From: Candidatus Desulfobacula maris | GTDB lineage: Bacteria; Desulfobacterota; Desulfobacteria; Desulfobacterales; Desulfobacteraceae | Reading direction: 5' to 3' | DNA length: 64,000 bases | Assembly: GCA_014383445.1 (NCBI GenBank) | Contig: JACNHV010000389.1 | Span: 1-64,000 of the forward strand | Shown: positions 35,196 to 43,128 of the stretch, piece by piece | Position numbering within the stretch: the stretch's first letter is position 1 | Layout: each line of letters begins with the position of its first letter | The notes under the pieces: model-generated | The model's database searches: none | Told to the model about the DNA's origin: nothing | Seen by the model: only the letters and a program-made list of their open reading frames with translations | Translations under genes and position numbers: made by a program

Positions 35196-36371
35196 ATGAA
35201 TAAGGCAGTAATCGTCAGTGCCACACGCACTCCCTTGGGCAGTTTTGGCGGAACCTTAAGCAAAATCGGTGCAACAGATCTTGGGGCCCATGTGATAAGA
35301 GAGGCCATTACAAGGGCGGGCATTGATGATAATCAAATTAATGAGTGTATCATGGGCATGGTCCTGCCCTGTGGATATGGTCAGAATCCGGGAAAACTTG
35401 CTGCAGTTAAGGCAGGGCTCCCCTGGGAAGTTGAATCCATTACAATAAATAAAGTCTGTGGTTCCTCGTTAAAAGCAGTGATGCTGGCTGCCCAGGCCAT
35501 CCAGTGCGGGGATGCCGAGGTGGTGGTTGCAGGCGGCATGGAAAATATGAGCATGGCACCATATTATATGGACAAGGCCCGCTTTGGGTTTCGCATGGGA
35601 CCTGGAAAAATTGAAGACCATATGGTCCATGACGGACTCTGGGATGTGATCAATGATTTTCACATGGGCATGTCCAATGAACTTTCTTCTGAAAAATGGG
35701 ATATATCAAGACAGGTTCAGGACGAGTTTGCTGCCCAGTCTTATAAAAGAGCCAATGCATCTGTTGCCCAGGGCCGGTTTAAAGATGAAATCGTGCCTGT
35801 GGAAATCCCCCAGAGAAAAGGTGATCCCGTAATTTTTGATACAGATGAATGCTGCAAAGAGACAAAACTTGAATTTCTTTCAAAGATGAAACCCGCCTTT
35901 AAAAAAGATGGTGTGGGAACTGCCGGGAACGCGTCCATTATCAGTGATGGTGCATCAGCTTTAGTTATCATGAGTGAAAAAAAAGCAAAGGAACTGGGGT
36001 GCAGGATCATGGCCACCATCGGTTCACAGGGTTCTTATGGCATTGATATGAAATATGTGTTGATGGCTCCCATTTATGCCATACCCAAAGTGCTCAAAAA
36101 GCAGGGTCTTTCAATTTCAGATGTTGATCTGTTTGAAATCAATGAGGCTTTTTCAGGTAGTTCAGCCGGAATTAACAAGGTGCTGGATTTAGATCCTGAA
36201 CGAGTAAATGTCAACGGGGGCAGCGTTGCCCTGGGTCATCCCATCGGTGCAAGTGGGGCAAGGGTTTTGACCACATTATTATATGAAATGGAGAAACGGG
36301 ATGTAAATACGGGCCTTGCCTCTCTTTGCCTGGGTGGCGGAGAAGCTGTTGCCCTTGTAGTCAACAGATGA
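35196..36371 (+). CDS. acetyl-CoA acetyltransferase (thiolase)
   Basis: A 391-aa biosynthetic/degradative thiolase. The acyl-accepting Cys lies in INKVCGSSLKAVMLA, the catalytic His in EINEAFSG-adjacent NVNGGSVALGHPIGASGAR, and the second Cys in ASLCLGGGEAVAL. It cleaves acetoacetyl-CoA to two acetyl-CoA, the last step of both the leucine and butyrate routes encoded here. TAAGGAGA precedes the ATG. It is separated from the next gene by an inverted low-complexity array. Confidence 0.94.
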   Translation: MNKAVIVSATRTPLGSFGGTLSKIGATDLGAHVIREAITRAGIDDNQINECIMGMVLPCGYGQNPGKLAAVKAGLPWEVESITINKVCGSSLKAVMLAAQAIQCGDAEVVVAGGMENMSMAPYYMDKARFGFRMGPGKIEDHMVHDGLWDVINDFHMGMSNELSSEKWDISRQVQDEFAAQSYKRANASVAQGRFKDEIVPVEIPQRKGDPVIFDTDECCKETKLEFLSKMKPAFKKDGVGTAGNASIISDGASALVIMSEKKAKELGCRIMATIGSQGSYGIDMKYVLMAPIYAIPKVLKKQGLSISDVDLFEINEAFSGSSAGINKVLDLDPERVNVNGGSVALGHPIGASGARVLTTLLYEMEKRDVNTGLASLCLGGGEAVALVVNR

Positions 36372-36389
36372 TTTAAAAAACAATTGTTT

Positions 36390-36462
36390 ACCATGAAGAA
36401 CATGAAGATAATGAAGAAAAAATTTACTAAATTAACTTCATGTCCTTCATGCTCTTCATGGT
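36390..36462. repeat. inverted low-complexity array, ATGAAGA/TCTTCAT words
   Basis: ACCATGAAGAACATGAAGATAATGAAG on the left pairs, with a few mismatches, with CTTCATGTCCTTCATGCTCTTCATGGT on the right around a short AT-rich loop. The stem is about 27 bp. It lies between the thiolase and hydroxyacyl-CoA dehydrogenase genes. Confidence 0.8.
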
Positions 36463-36489
36463 GAAAATAAATAATATTAAGGAGGAATA

Positions 36490-37341
36490 ATGGAAGTCAA
36501 AAGATTTGGTGTTATTGGATCCGGCCAGATGGGAAACGGAATTGCACAGGTTGTTGCAGCCAGCGGCCTTGAAGTTGTGATGAGTGATATTAAACAAGAG
36601 TTTTGTGACAAAGGCATTGCCACCATTTCAAAAAACCTTGACAGAATGGTTAAAAAAGAAAAAATATCTGAGGATACAAAAAAGGAAATCCTTGGCAGAA
36701 TTACTACTACCACTGATTTAAAAGATATGGCATCTGTGGATTTTGTGGTTGAAGCTGCAGTGGAAAGAGAAGATTTAAAATTTAAAATTTTTGAAGATTT
36801 AGATAAAATATGCCCGCCCCAGGTTATATTGTCCACCAACACCTCTTCCATTCCCATTGGCAGAATTGCCGCCAGAACATCCAGGCCGGATAAAGTTATC
36901 GGCATGCATTTTATGAATCCTGTTCCTGTTATGAAACTTGTTGAAGTCATTAAAGGTCTTGCCACCTCGACGGAGACTTTTGATATTACATGGAAATTGT
37001 GTGAAGACTTTGGAAAAACTCCAGCACAAGCCAATGATTTCCCTGGCTTTATTGCCAACAGGATATTGATGCCCATGATCAATGAAGCAGTATTCTGCCT
37101 CTATCAGAGTGTGGGAAAACCCGAAGATATTGATACAGTGATGCGGCTGGGTGCCAACCATCCCATGGGTCCCCTTGCCCTGGCAGACCTGATAGGACTT
37201 GATACCTGCCTTGCCATTATGGAGACATTGTATGATGGGTTTAAAGATTCCAAATACAGAGCCTGCCCGCTTTTGAGAAAATATGTTGAAGCCGGCTGGC
37301 TGGGAAGAAAAACGGGTAAGGGGTTCTATGATTACAAATAA
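36490..37341 (+). CDS. 3-hydroxybutyryl-CoA dehydrogenase
   Basis: A 283-aa 3-hydroxyacyl-CoA dehydrogenase. The NAD-binding motif is GVIGSGQMGNGIAQVVA; the catalytic His lies in GMHFMNPVPVMKLVEV; the C-terminal domain has DFPGFIANRILMPMINEA and ends GRKTGKGFYDYK. It oxidises 3-hydroxybutyryl-CoA to acetoacetyl-CoA. This step is needed for butyryl-CoA made from isobutyryl-CoA by IcmF but not for leucine, which supports a butyrate branch. AAGGAGG ribosome-binding sequence before the ATG. Confidence 0.94.
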   Translation: MEVKRFGVIGSGQMGNGIAQVVAASGLEVVMSDIKQEFCDKGIATISKNLDRMVKKEKISEDTKKEILGRITTTTDLKDMASVDFVVEAAVEREDLKFKIFEDLDKICPPQVILSTNTSSIPIGRIAARTSRPDKVIGMHFMNPVPVMKLVEVIKGLATSTETFDITWKLCEDFGKTPAQANDFPGFIANRILMPMINEAVFCLYQSVGKPEDIDTVMRLGANHPMGPLALADLIGLDTCLAIMETLYDGFKDSKYRACPLLRKYVEAGWLGRKTGKGFYDYK

Positions 37342-37441
37342 TGATGATGAAACAAATGTAGTATGGCAGAACCACACCTGAAGCGGAGCAGCAATCATGG
37401 ATTGTCGGGTTACAAAAAAGACTTGGCAAACATCTTGCTGA

Positions 37442-37582
37442 TGGTCTCTGAGGGTATTAACTGATAAGGTTATTGAGCTTGATTATATTGATCCCGTTTC
37501 TCACGAAACTATTCGGCCGTTCATTCGATCCCAGATTTCCCGTGGTATGCATATTTCCTTTAATCAGTTATGGGGATAACTG
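37442..37582 (+). pseudogene. IS630-family transposase remnant
   Basis: Translation from 37442 gives WSLRVLTDKVIELDYIDPVSHETIR, which matches the linker/helix region of IS630-type transposases, then runs into unrelated sequence and a stop near 37579. The upstream part is in another frame (QKRLGKHLADGL). No terminal repeats or DDE domain remain. The rest of the 37342-37652 gap shows nothing recognisable. It sits at the left edge of the accessory island. Confidence 0.7.
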
Positions 37583-37652
37583 ATTACGTTAATACCACGG
37601 GTAGATCCTTCAGGCATAGCCTTCTGACGATTACCACGCCCACAATATCGGC

Positions 37653-38066
37653 TCAGGCTAATCGAGAAAGGTCACCTAACGAATACCCGTCCAAAAGATG
37701 CTCCATCTTTTTTTCAAACATTTTCCAAAAAATGAGTGAAAAACAAAATTTTTCGCGATGACAATGTTCTTTTTCTCCGCTGTTCACGCAGCCGGCTATT
37801 TGGACAGGGCCTTCTAAGGCGCGGAAAATATCTCCAACGCTCAACCGGTCTGGTTCATCGGAGAGCATATAGCCGAGGCCGAAAGGGCCGTCTTCAATTT
37901 TGATTAGCCCGTTATTATACAACAGGAAAAGCAGTTGTTCCAGAACCTGCAAAGGTATGCTTTGGTGCTGGGAGATTTGCTTGGCCGCAATAGGCCCCTC
38001 TCCATAATTGCAGGCCAACTCGTAAGCCGCGCGCAGGCCGTAATTTCCCTTTGATGATATTCTCAA
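37653..38066 (-). CDS. Rrf2-family transcriptional regulator
   Basis: A 137-aa Rrf2/IscR-type regulator. The winged helix is KGNYGLRAAYELACNYGEGPIAAKQISQHQSIPLQVLEQLLFLLYNNGLI, and a three-cysteine cluster site (CVNSGEKEHCHREKFC) could hold an Fe-S cluster. TTG start with GGGAGA upstream. It lies 200 bp downstream of the Fe-S-rich seven-gene operon on the same strand; the 38067-38266 spacer holds no gene. A redox or Fe-S-status input to that operon is inferred. Confidence 0.86.
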   Translation of the reverse strand: MRISSKGNYGLRAAYELACNYGEGPIAAKQISQHQSIPLQVLEQLLFLLYNNGLIKIEDGPFGLGYMLSDEPDRLSVGDIFRALEGPVQIAGCVNSGEKEHCHREKFCFSLIFWKMFEKKMEHLLDGYSLGDLSRLA

Positions 38067-38266
38067 AACGGGTCTCCCTTTTATATAATATTCAAATTAT
38101 AAATAGCATGATCTTGAGACAAAAGAAAAGCCCAGTGTCCGGTATTTTTTGAAAAGTGTCCTGAAAAATTTAAGGCCCCATTGTTCCGGCTGGCAATTCT
38201 GAAAAATGGGTGAGTTTTCGTTCAAACACTAATTAGAATGCACACGACTCCAACAGTTTTGACACC

Positions 38267-40414
38267 CTAAAAAGGAAGAATCTCCCCTGCGATCTGCTCC
38301 GCCCTCACGGTTCTGGCGCACTCGGGGCACAAATTTCTTTCTATATCTGCTCCGACGGCACCATCTGCCCGCGCTTTGACAAGCTCCAGATAGGCTTTGG
38401 GGGCAAAAGGGGTTCCACAGCGTTCACATGGCTCCAGGTCAAATTCGGCCACCAGGGTCCCGCAGAAGGAAATTTTTCGTTTCCCCGCGTCGTCGTTCAC
38501 AACGATGTTGCCGTGAGGGCAGGCAGCGGAACAGCTTCCGCACCCGATGCATTTTTCCCCGGTCCCGACAAAATCAAAAAAGGCGAGCCTGTCCTTACGG
38601 GTCTCGCTGAGTGTAAGAGCCGTTATACCCATTTCGCTACAGACGAACATGCAGAGTCCGTCACCGCGGCACCGGTCGCATCGGAGACACCGTTTGGCCT
38701 CATTGGCGGCCATTTCATCGGTTAATCCCCTCTCCACCTGTCGAAAATTCCGGATTCTCTCGTCCACCGGAAGAATGAACGGATGGGAACGCTTCAACTG
38801 CCCTTTTTCTGCGGCCGACACGCTTAAAAACCCAACACTGCCTCTCGATTCTGGACTTAATATCGGGTTCGGGATCACTTTTTTTTGCAGGTAGCAGTCG
38901 ATGCCCACGGACGCCCGCCTGCCAGCTGCAACGGCATCAACAACGATCCGTGGACCGTAGACCACGTCACCGCCGGCAAAGACGCCGGGAAGGTTGGTTT
39001 CCCCGGTGACCCTATCGGCCTGGATGCCGTTGCCCCGTCCCAGTTCAATATGTTCCGCCGCTGCAAAGGCGGTGTCCGCCCCTTGGCCGATGGCCAGGAT
39101 AATGTTGTCTGCTTCCAGTGTGGTCAACTTTGATTCATCATATCTCGGATTAAAGCACCGGGCTTGGTCGAACACCGCTTCGCAATATTTGAATTCCGCT
39201 GCTGTAAACCTGCCCTCCACACCGAGGATGCGACTGGGACCCAGGCTGTTGTGTATGGTGATGCCCTCCTCTTCCGCGTCCACGATCTCATGCTCCCAGG
39301 CCGGCATTTCATCACGCTTCTCCAGGCAGATCAGTTGGACGTCCTCCCCGCCCATTCGCCTTGCTGTTCGGGCTACGTCAATGGCCACATTGCCTCCGCC
39401 CACGACAATAACCTTCTTGCCCAAACCCATGTTGTCGCCCAGAGCGCTGGCCCTGAGAAAATCGACCCCGCCCAGGACACCTTCGAGATCTTCCCCTTCA
39501 AAACCAAGTGCGCGGCTGAGGTTTAAGCCCACGGCAAAATAAAAAGCGCCGAACCCTTCCGATCTGAGACTTTCCAGGGAGATGTCTTCGCCGAAACAGA
39601 TGTGGGTTCGAATCTCGACACCCAGGCGCTTGATGTTCTCGATTTCAGTGTCCAGAATGTCTTTCGGAAGACGGTATGCGGGTATGCCGAATCTGAGCAT
39701 GCCACCGGCAAGGGGGAGTCTTTCGAAAATGGTCACCCCATACCCCTTCATTGCCAAAAAATAAGCCGCACTGAGGCCGGAGGGACCGCTGCCGATAACG
39801 GCTACCTTTTCGGGTCTTTTTTCCGCCACGGGTCGGTTCCGGTATCCTTGGCCGTCAGCCGTGATCTTGGCCGCATAGGCCTTCATGAGTTGAATGCTGA
39901 CCGGCTCGTCCCGCTCACCCCTGAGGCAGGCATCTTCACAGGGGTGGGGGCATATCAGGCCGCAGGTCCAGGGGAAGGGACTGTCCTGTAGGATCACTTC
40001 CGTGGCCTCGTCATATCGGCCCTGGCCGATCAGGGCGATGACGGTGGGGATATCGATATAGGCCGGGCAGGCCGACTGACAGGGTGCCGGCTGATGGGCA
40101 AAGCAAACACCAGCGCTGCAGTGCTTATTGACCACGTGATCCAAAAGCTGTTTTTCATTTTCTTTGAGTAACTCAAGCAGGGGCAGCAGACCGATCGGCT
40201 CAACAGCCCTTCCTCTTAGACTACTTGCAAGGGTTTTGAGGGTGGGCAGATGGTCAAGCAGCCCCTTGCCCTCTTTGATTTCCACAAGCAGTCTTTTGAT
40301 CCGGTTTAATGTTTGGCGGGTGTCTTCATCATATCGATCCGACCCCGCCGGTATGAGCGTGAGCGTTTTATGGATAATGCAGTCAATTTGCTTGACGCAG
40401 TCCTTGTTTAACAT
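38267..40414 (-). CDS. FAD-dependent NAD(P)H oxidoreductase (GltD-like) with extra Fe-S domains
   Basis: A 715-aa protein. In order: a helical ~90-residue N-terminus; a GltD-type Fe-S domain (CQSACPAYIDIP...CGLICPHPCEDACLRG); an FAD site (VAVIGSGPSGLSAAYFLA); an NAD(P) site (VIVVGGGNVAIDVARTARR); a second FAD segment (LPGVFAGGDVVYG). Then come C-terminal ferredoxin-like clusters (CLRCDRCRGDGLCMFVC, CIGCGSCSAACPHGN) and two CxxC pairs (CERC, CPEC). It probably moves electrons between NAD(P)H and the ferredoxin-like protein next to it. Last gene of the operon; GC-rich compared with the flanking core genes. Confidence 0.88.
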   Translation of the reverse strand: MLNKDCVKQIDCIIHKTLTLIPAGSDRYDEDTRQTLNRIKRLLVEIKEGKGLLDHLPTLKTLASSLRGRAVEPIGLLPLLELLKENEKQLLDHVVNKHCSAGVCFAHQPAPCQSACPAYIDIPTVIALIGQGRYDEATEVILQDSPFPWTCGLICPHPCEDACLRGERDEPVSIQLMKAYAAKITADGQGYRNRPVAEKRPEKVAVIGSGPSGLSAAYFLAMKGYGVTIFERLPLAGGMLRFGIPAYRLPKDILDTEIENIKRLGVEIRTHICFGEDISLESLRSEGFGAFYFAVGLNLSRALGFEGEDLEGVLGGVDFLRASALGDNMGLGKKVIVVGGGNVAIDVARTARRMGGEDVQLICLEKRDEMPAWEHEIVDAEEEGITIHNSLGPSRILGVEGRFTAAEFKYCEAVFDQARCFNPRYDESKLTTLEADNIILAIGQGADTAFAAAEHIELGRGNGIQADRVTGETNLPGVFAGGDVVYGPRIVVDAVAAGRRASVGIDCYLQKKVIPNPILSPESRGSVGFLSVSAAEKGQLKRSHPFILPVDERIRNFRQVERGLTDEMAANEAKRCLRCDRCRGDGLCMFVCSEMGITALTLSETRKDRLAFFDFVGTGEKCIGCGSCSAACPHGNIVVNDDAGKRKISFCGTLVAEFDLEPCERCGTPFAPKAYLELVKARADGAVGADIERNLCPECARTVRAEQIAGEILPF

Positions 40415-40453
40415 TTCAGGTTCTCTCCCTATTCTATGCCTCTGGTTGATTGC

Positions 40454-40954
40454 CTAAACTGATGCAACGGCCCTGGCGTATCGTTCCCGTCGGTTGTCCG
40501 GCACTTCGTTGGCCTCATCGAACTTGAGGCATTGAGACGTGCAGATCGTGACACAGGCCGGTTTGAGACCTTGATCCAGCCGGTCCTTGCAGTAGTCGCA
40601 CTTGACCACTTTTTTAGTTTCAGCATCCCACTGGGGCGCTCCCCACGGACAGGCCGACATGCAGCTTTTGCAACCAACGCACAGGGCCGGGTTCACAAAG
40701 ACGATGCCGTCTTCTGGTCGTTTCTGCATGGCCCCGGTCGGGCAGGCCCCTACACACCAGGGCTTTTCACAATGAAAACAGGGCATGAATATAAAAGCAC
40801 CTCTGGGCATGCCGTCGACCATCTTCGGCTCAATGGGGACGACCAGGCACGGTTTGGGCCCGACCGGCAACGATTTATTGCTTTTGCAGACCACCTGGCA
40901 AGACTGACAGCCGATGCAATTCTTTGTGTCTTGGAACAGAAAATACTGGCTCAT
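40454..40954 (-). CDS. four-cluster ferredoxin-type electron-transfer subunit
   Basis: A 166-aa protein of the DmsB/HycB type, with four cysteine groups: CIGCQSCQVVC, CFHCEKPWCVGAC, CVGCKSCMSAC and CDYCKDRLDQGLKPACVTIC. It has no signal peptide, so it is cytoplasmic. Its ATG overlaps the stop of the molybdopterin gene by 4 bp, so it is very probably the electron-transfer partner of that enzyme and passes electrons to the FAD oxidoreductase encoded next. Confidence 0.92.
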   Translation of the reverse strand: MSQYFLFQDTKNCIGCQSCQVVCKSNKSLPVGPKPCLVVPIEPKMVDGMPRGAFIFMPCFHCEKPWCVGACPTGAMQKRPEDGIVFVNPALCVGCKSCMSACPWGAPQWDAETKKVVKCDYCKDRLDQGLKPACVTICTSQCLKFDEANEVPDNRRERYARAVASV

Positions 40955-43071
40955 TGGATTTGCCTCCGTGTTCGAGAATGTTCTTCCATACCGGGTTTTA
41001 CGGTAACAAAGGTATGATGCAATGCCGGACTGCCGCCGACCCGGTCGGTCACGTTCTCCAGCAAGAGGCCGTCCGCAACCCCTCTGTGGTAAGACCGGCT
41101 TGCCATCTTGGCCTCGTGTCCGAAACCATGGAGCATGAAAACCGCCTCCGGATGGATCAAATCTGTGACATAAGCCCTGATCCGGCCCGATCCCCGCTTC
41201 GACGTAACCTCGACCGGGTCCCCGTTTTTGATTCCCGCAACCGATGCCCGTGCCGTGTTGATCCAGAGCACGTTTTCAGGCATCAGCTCGTTGAGATACG
41301 GGTTGTTCTGGGTGGCGACATGGGTATGCAGTGCGCAGCGCCCGACGGTCAAGCGGAACTGCTCCTCCGGGGGCGACGGCATGGGTTCGTAGGTGGGGAA
41401 AGACGCGAACCCGGCCCCCTCCAGCATGGAGGAAACAAATTCGATCCGGCCCGACGGCGTCTTGAACTTGATGCCTTCTTCCCGGTCCCAGACAATCGCC
41501 TTGTCCGTGTAGCTCACAAAGCCTTTTTCATTAAAATCTTCCATTGTAAACCCGGTGCCTTCCAGCTGCCACCGCACCAGATCTTCCATGGTTTTGTATG
41601 GAAAAAAATGTCCCACCCCGAACCGCTCGGCGAGCTGTTTGATGATCACCGGAAATTCCCGTCCGTCGAAGCGCTGAGCAACTGCCTGCCGGGAGAGAAA
41701 CATCTGGGGCTTGACCCCGTTGGCCTGCTGGATCGCATCGGTCCGTTCCAGATAGATGGGCTCCGGCAGAATAACATCCGAATACCAGGCGGTATCGCCG
41801 TAGTTGATGTCGCAGGTGACAATGAGTTCCAGCTGGTCAAAGGCTTTTTTTGTTTCGGCCGAGTCCGGTATAGACATGAGGGGATCGAACCGATGCAGCA
41901 GAAGCGCCTTGATCGGGTAGGGGTCCTGATTTAAAATGGCATACGGCAGCATCTGGGCAACGCCGAACTTGACATCGGGCAAGGGAAATTCCGGGGTCCC
42001 CACCTTGTCGAAACGCATCTGGTCGACAACGGGCAGCGTCTGGTCGGTCAGCTTTTTTGCAGGCTTTGCCCCCACTTCACCCGGCCCCTTTTTAAACAGG
42101 TAACCGCCGGGTGTTTCAATGCTGCCCATCAGCGCGTTCAATATCCCGATGGACCGACGCATGTATGTTTCGGTTTCGTAATGGGCGGCCCGATGGCCGA
42201 AATGAAACACCACTGCTGGTCGGTCCTGGCTGATTTCACGGGCCAGTTCCCGTATTTTGTTGGCAGCGATTCCGGTCTCATCCGCTGCCCATTCCGGCGT
42301 ATACGGCTGGATAAAGGCTTCGAGTTCCGAAAACCCTTTGACCCAACGCTCCACATAGTCCGCATCATAGCGTTTTTCTTTGATGATGACGTGGATCAGC
42401 GCGTAATTGAGCGCCAGGTCCGTCCCGGGCCGGATCATCATATACTGATGCGCCTTGGTGGCCGTTACCGTCACCCTGGGGTCGATGTAGGTGACCTTGG
42501 TCCCCCGCTCGATGGCAGCCAGGAGGTTCCGCGTCTCCTTGACCTTGATAGCCTCGAGTAGATTGTGGCCGTAAAGAACAATGTGACGGCAGTTGGCGTA
42601 ATCCGGAGACAGGTCGGTCACCGTGCACCCGAACAGGGAGCTGGTAGCCGTGCGATTCGAGCCCCGGCAACATGCATCGTGGGTGAAATGGTTCGGAGAA
42701 CCGATCGCCTGCATAAAGGTCTGACTGACGTGGGTGCTGACCTGCACACGTTCGCCCAGGGCGATGCTCTGAGCACCATATTTATTAATAAGCGCTTTCA
42801 ACTTGTCGGTAATGTAATCCAGCGCCTCATCCCAACTCGCCTTGCGCCACTGCCCGGAACCGCGAGCGCCGGTGCGGATCATGGGCTGCTGAACACGTTG
42901 GTCATCATTGAGCAGGGCAATCCCCGCAACCCCTCTGGGGCAGAGGCTGCCGGCCATGCCAGGCACATGGGGGTTGCTCTCCAGGAATTTGACCCTATCC
43001 TCTTCAACGGTAACCTTTATCGGGCAGCGATTAGAACACATGAAACATAAACTGAAAATTTCTTTATTCAT
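40951..43071 (-). CDS. molybdopterin oxidoreductase, catalytic subunit
   Basis: A 706-aa enzyme of the DMSO-reductase superfamily. The N-terminal [4Fe-4S] site is CFMCSNRCPIKV with SLCPRG; the likely Mo/W ligand Cys lies in THDACCRGSNRTA. Further motifs are YIDPRVTVTA, FHFGHRAAHYETE and the C-terminal cofactor domain (CALHTHVATQNNPYLNE, INTARASVAGIKNGDPVEV). There is no Tat signal, so it works in the cytoplasm, unlike most respiratory members. The substrate cannot be deduced; formate, a sulfur compound or an organic intermediate are all possible. It sits in one operon with corrinoid methyltransferase genes, which is unusual. Confidence 0.9.
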   Translation of the reverse strand: MNKEIFSLCFMCSNRCPIKVTVEEDRVKFLESNPHVPGMAGSLCPRGVAGIALLNDDQRVQQPMIRTGARGSGQWRKASWDEALDYITDKLKALINKYGAQSIALGERVQVSTHVSQTFMQAIGSPNHFTHDACCRGSNRTATSSLFGCTVTDLSPDYANCRHIVLYGHNLLEAIKVKETRNLLAAIERGTKVTYIDPRVTVTATKAHQYMMIRPGTDLALNYALIHVIIKEKRYDADYVERWVKGFSELEAFIQPYTPEWAADETGIAANKIRELAREISQDRPAVVFHFGHRAAHYETETYMRRSIGILNALMGSIETPGGYLFKKGPGEVGAKPAKKLTDQTLPVVDQMRFDKVGTPEFPLPDVKFGVAQMLPYAILNQDPYPIKALLLHRFDPLMSIPDSAETKKAFDQLELIVTCDINYGDTAWYSDVILPEPIYLERTDAIQQANGVKPQMFLSRQAVAQRFDGREFPVIIKQLAERFGVGHFFPYKTMEDLVRWQLEGTGFTMEDFNEKGFVSYTDKAIVWDREEGIKFKTPSGRIEFVSSMLEGAGFASFPTYEPMPSPPEEQFRLTVGRCALHTHVATQNNPYLNELMPENVLWINTARASVAGIKNGDPVEVTSKRGSGRIRAYVTDLIHPEAVFMLHGFGHEAKMASRSYHRGVADGLLLENVTDRVGGSPALHHTFVTVKPGMEEHSRTRRQIQ

Positions 43072-43128
43072 GATTTATTGCCTTTTTATAGAAATATAGC
43101 ATATTATTTTTAAGAGAATACAATTAGG

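Noticed and set aside
39602-39991. + strand ORFs opposite the FAD oxidoreductase (38.4-40.5 kb)
   Set aside because: Shadows caused by high GC; no ribosome-binding sites or domains.
40924-41934. 336-aa + strand ORF opposite the molybdopterin oxidoreductase gene
   Set aside because: Antisense shadow in GC-rich coding DNA; the minus-strand frame has clear Fe-S and molybdopterin motifs.
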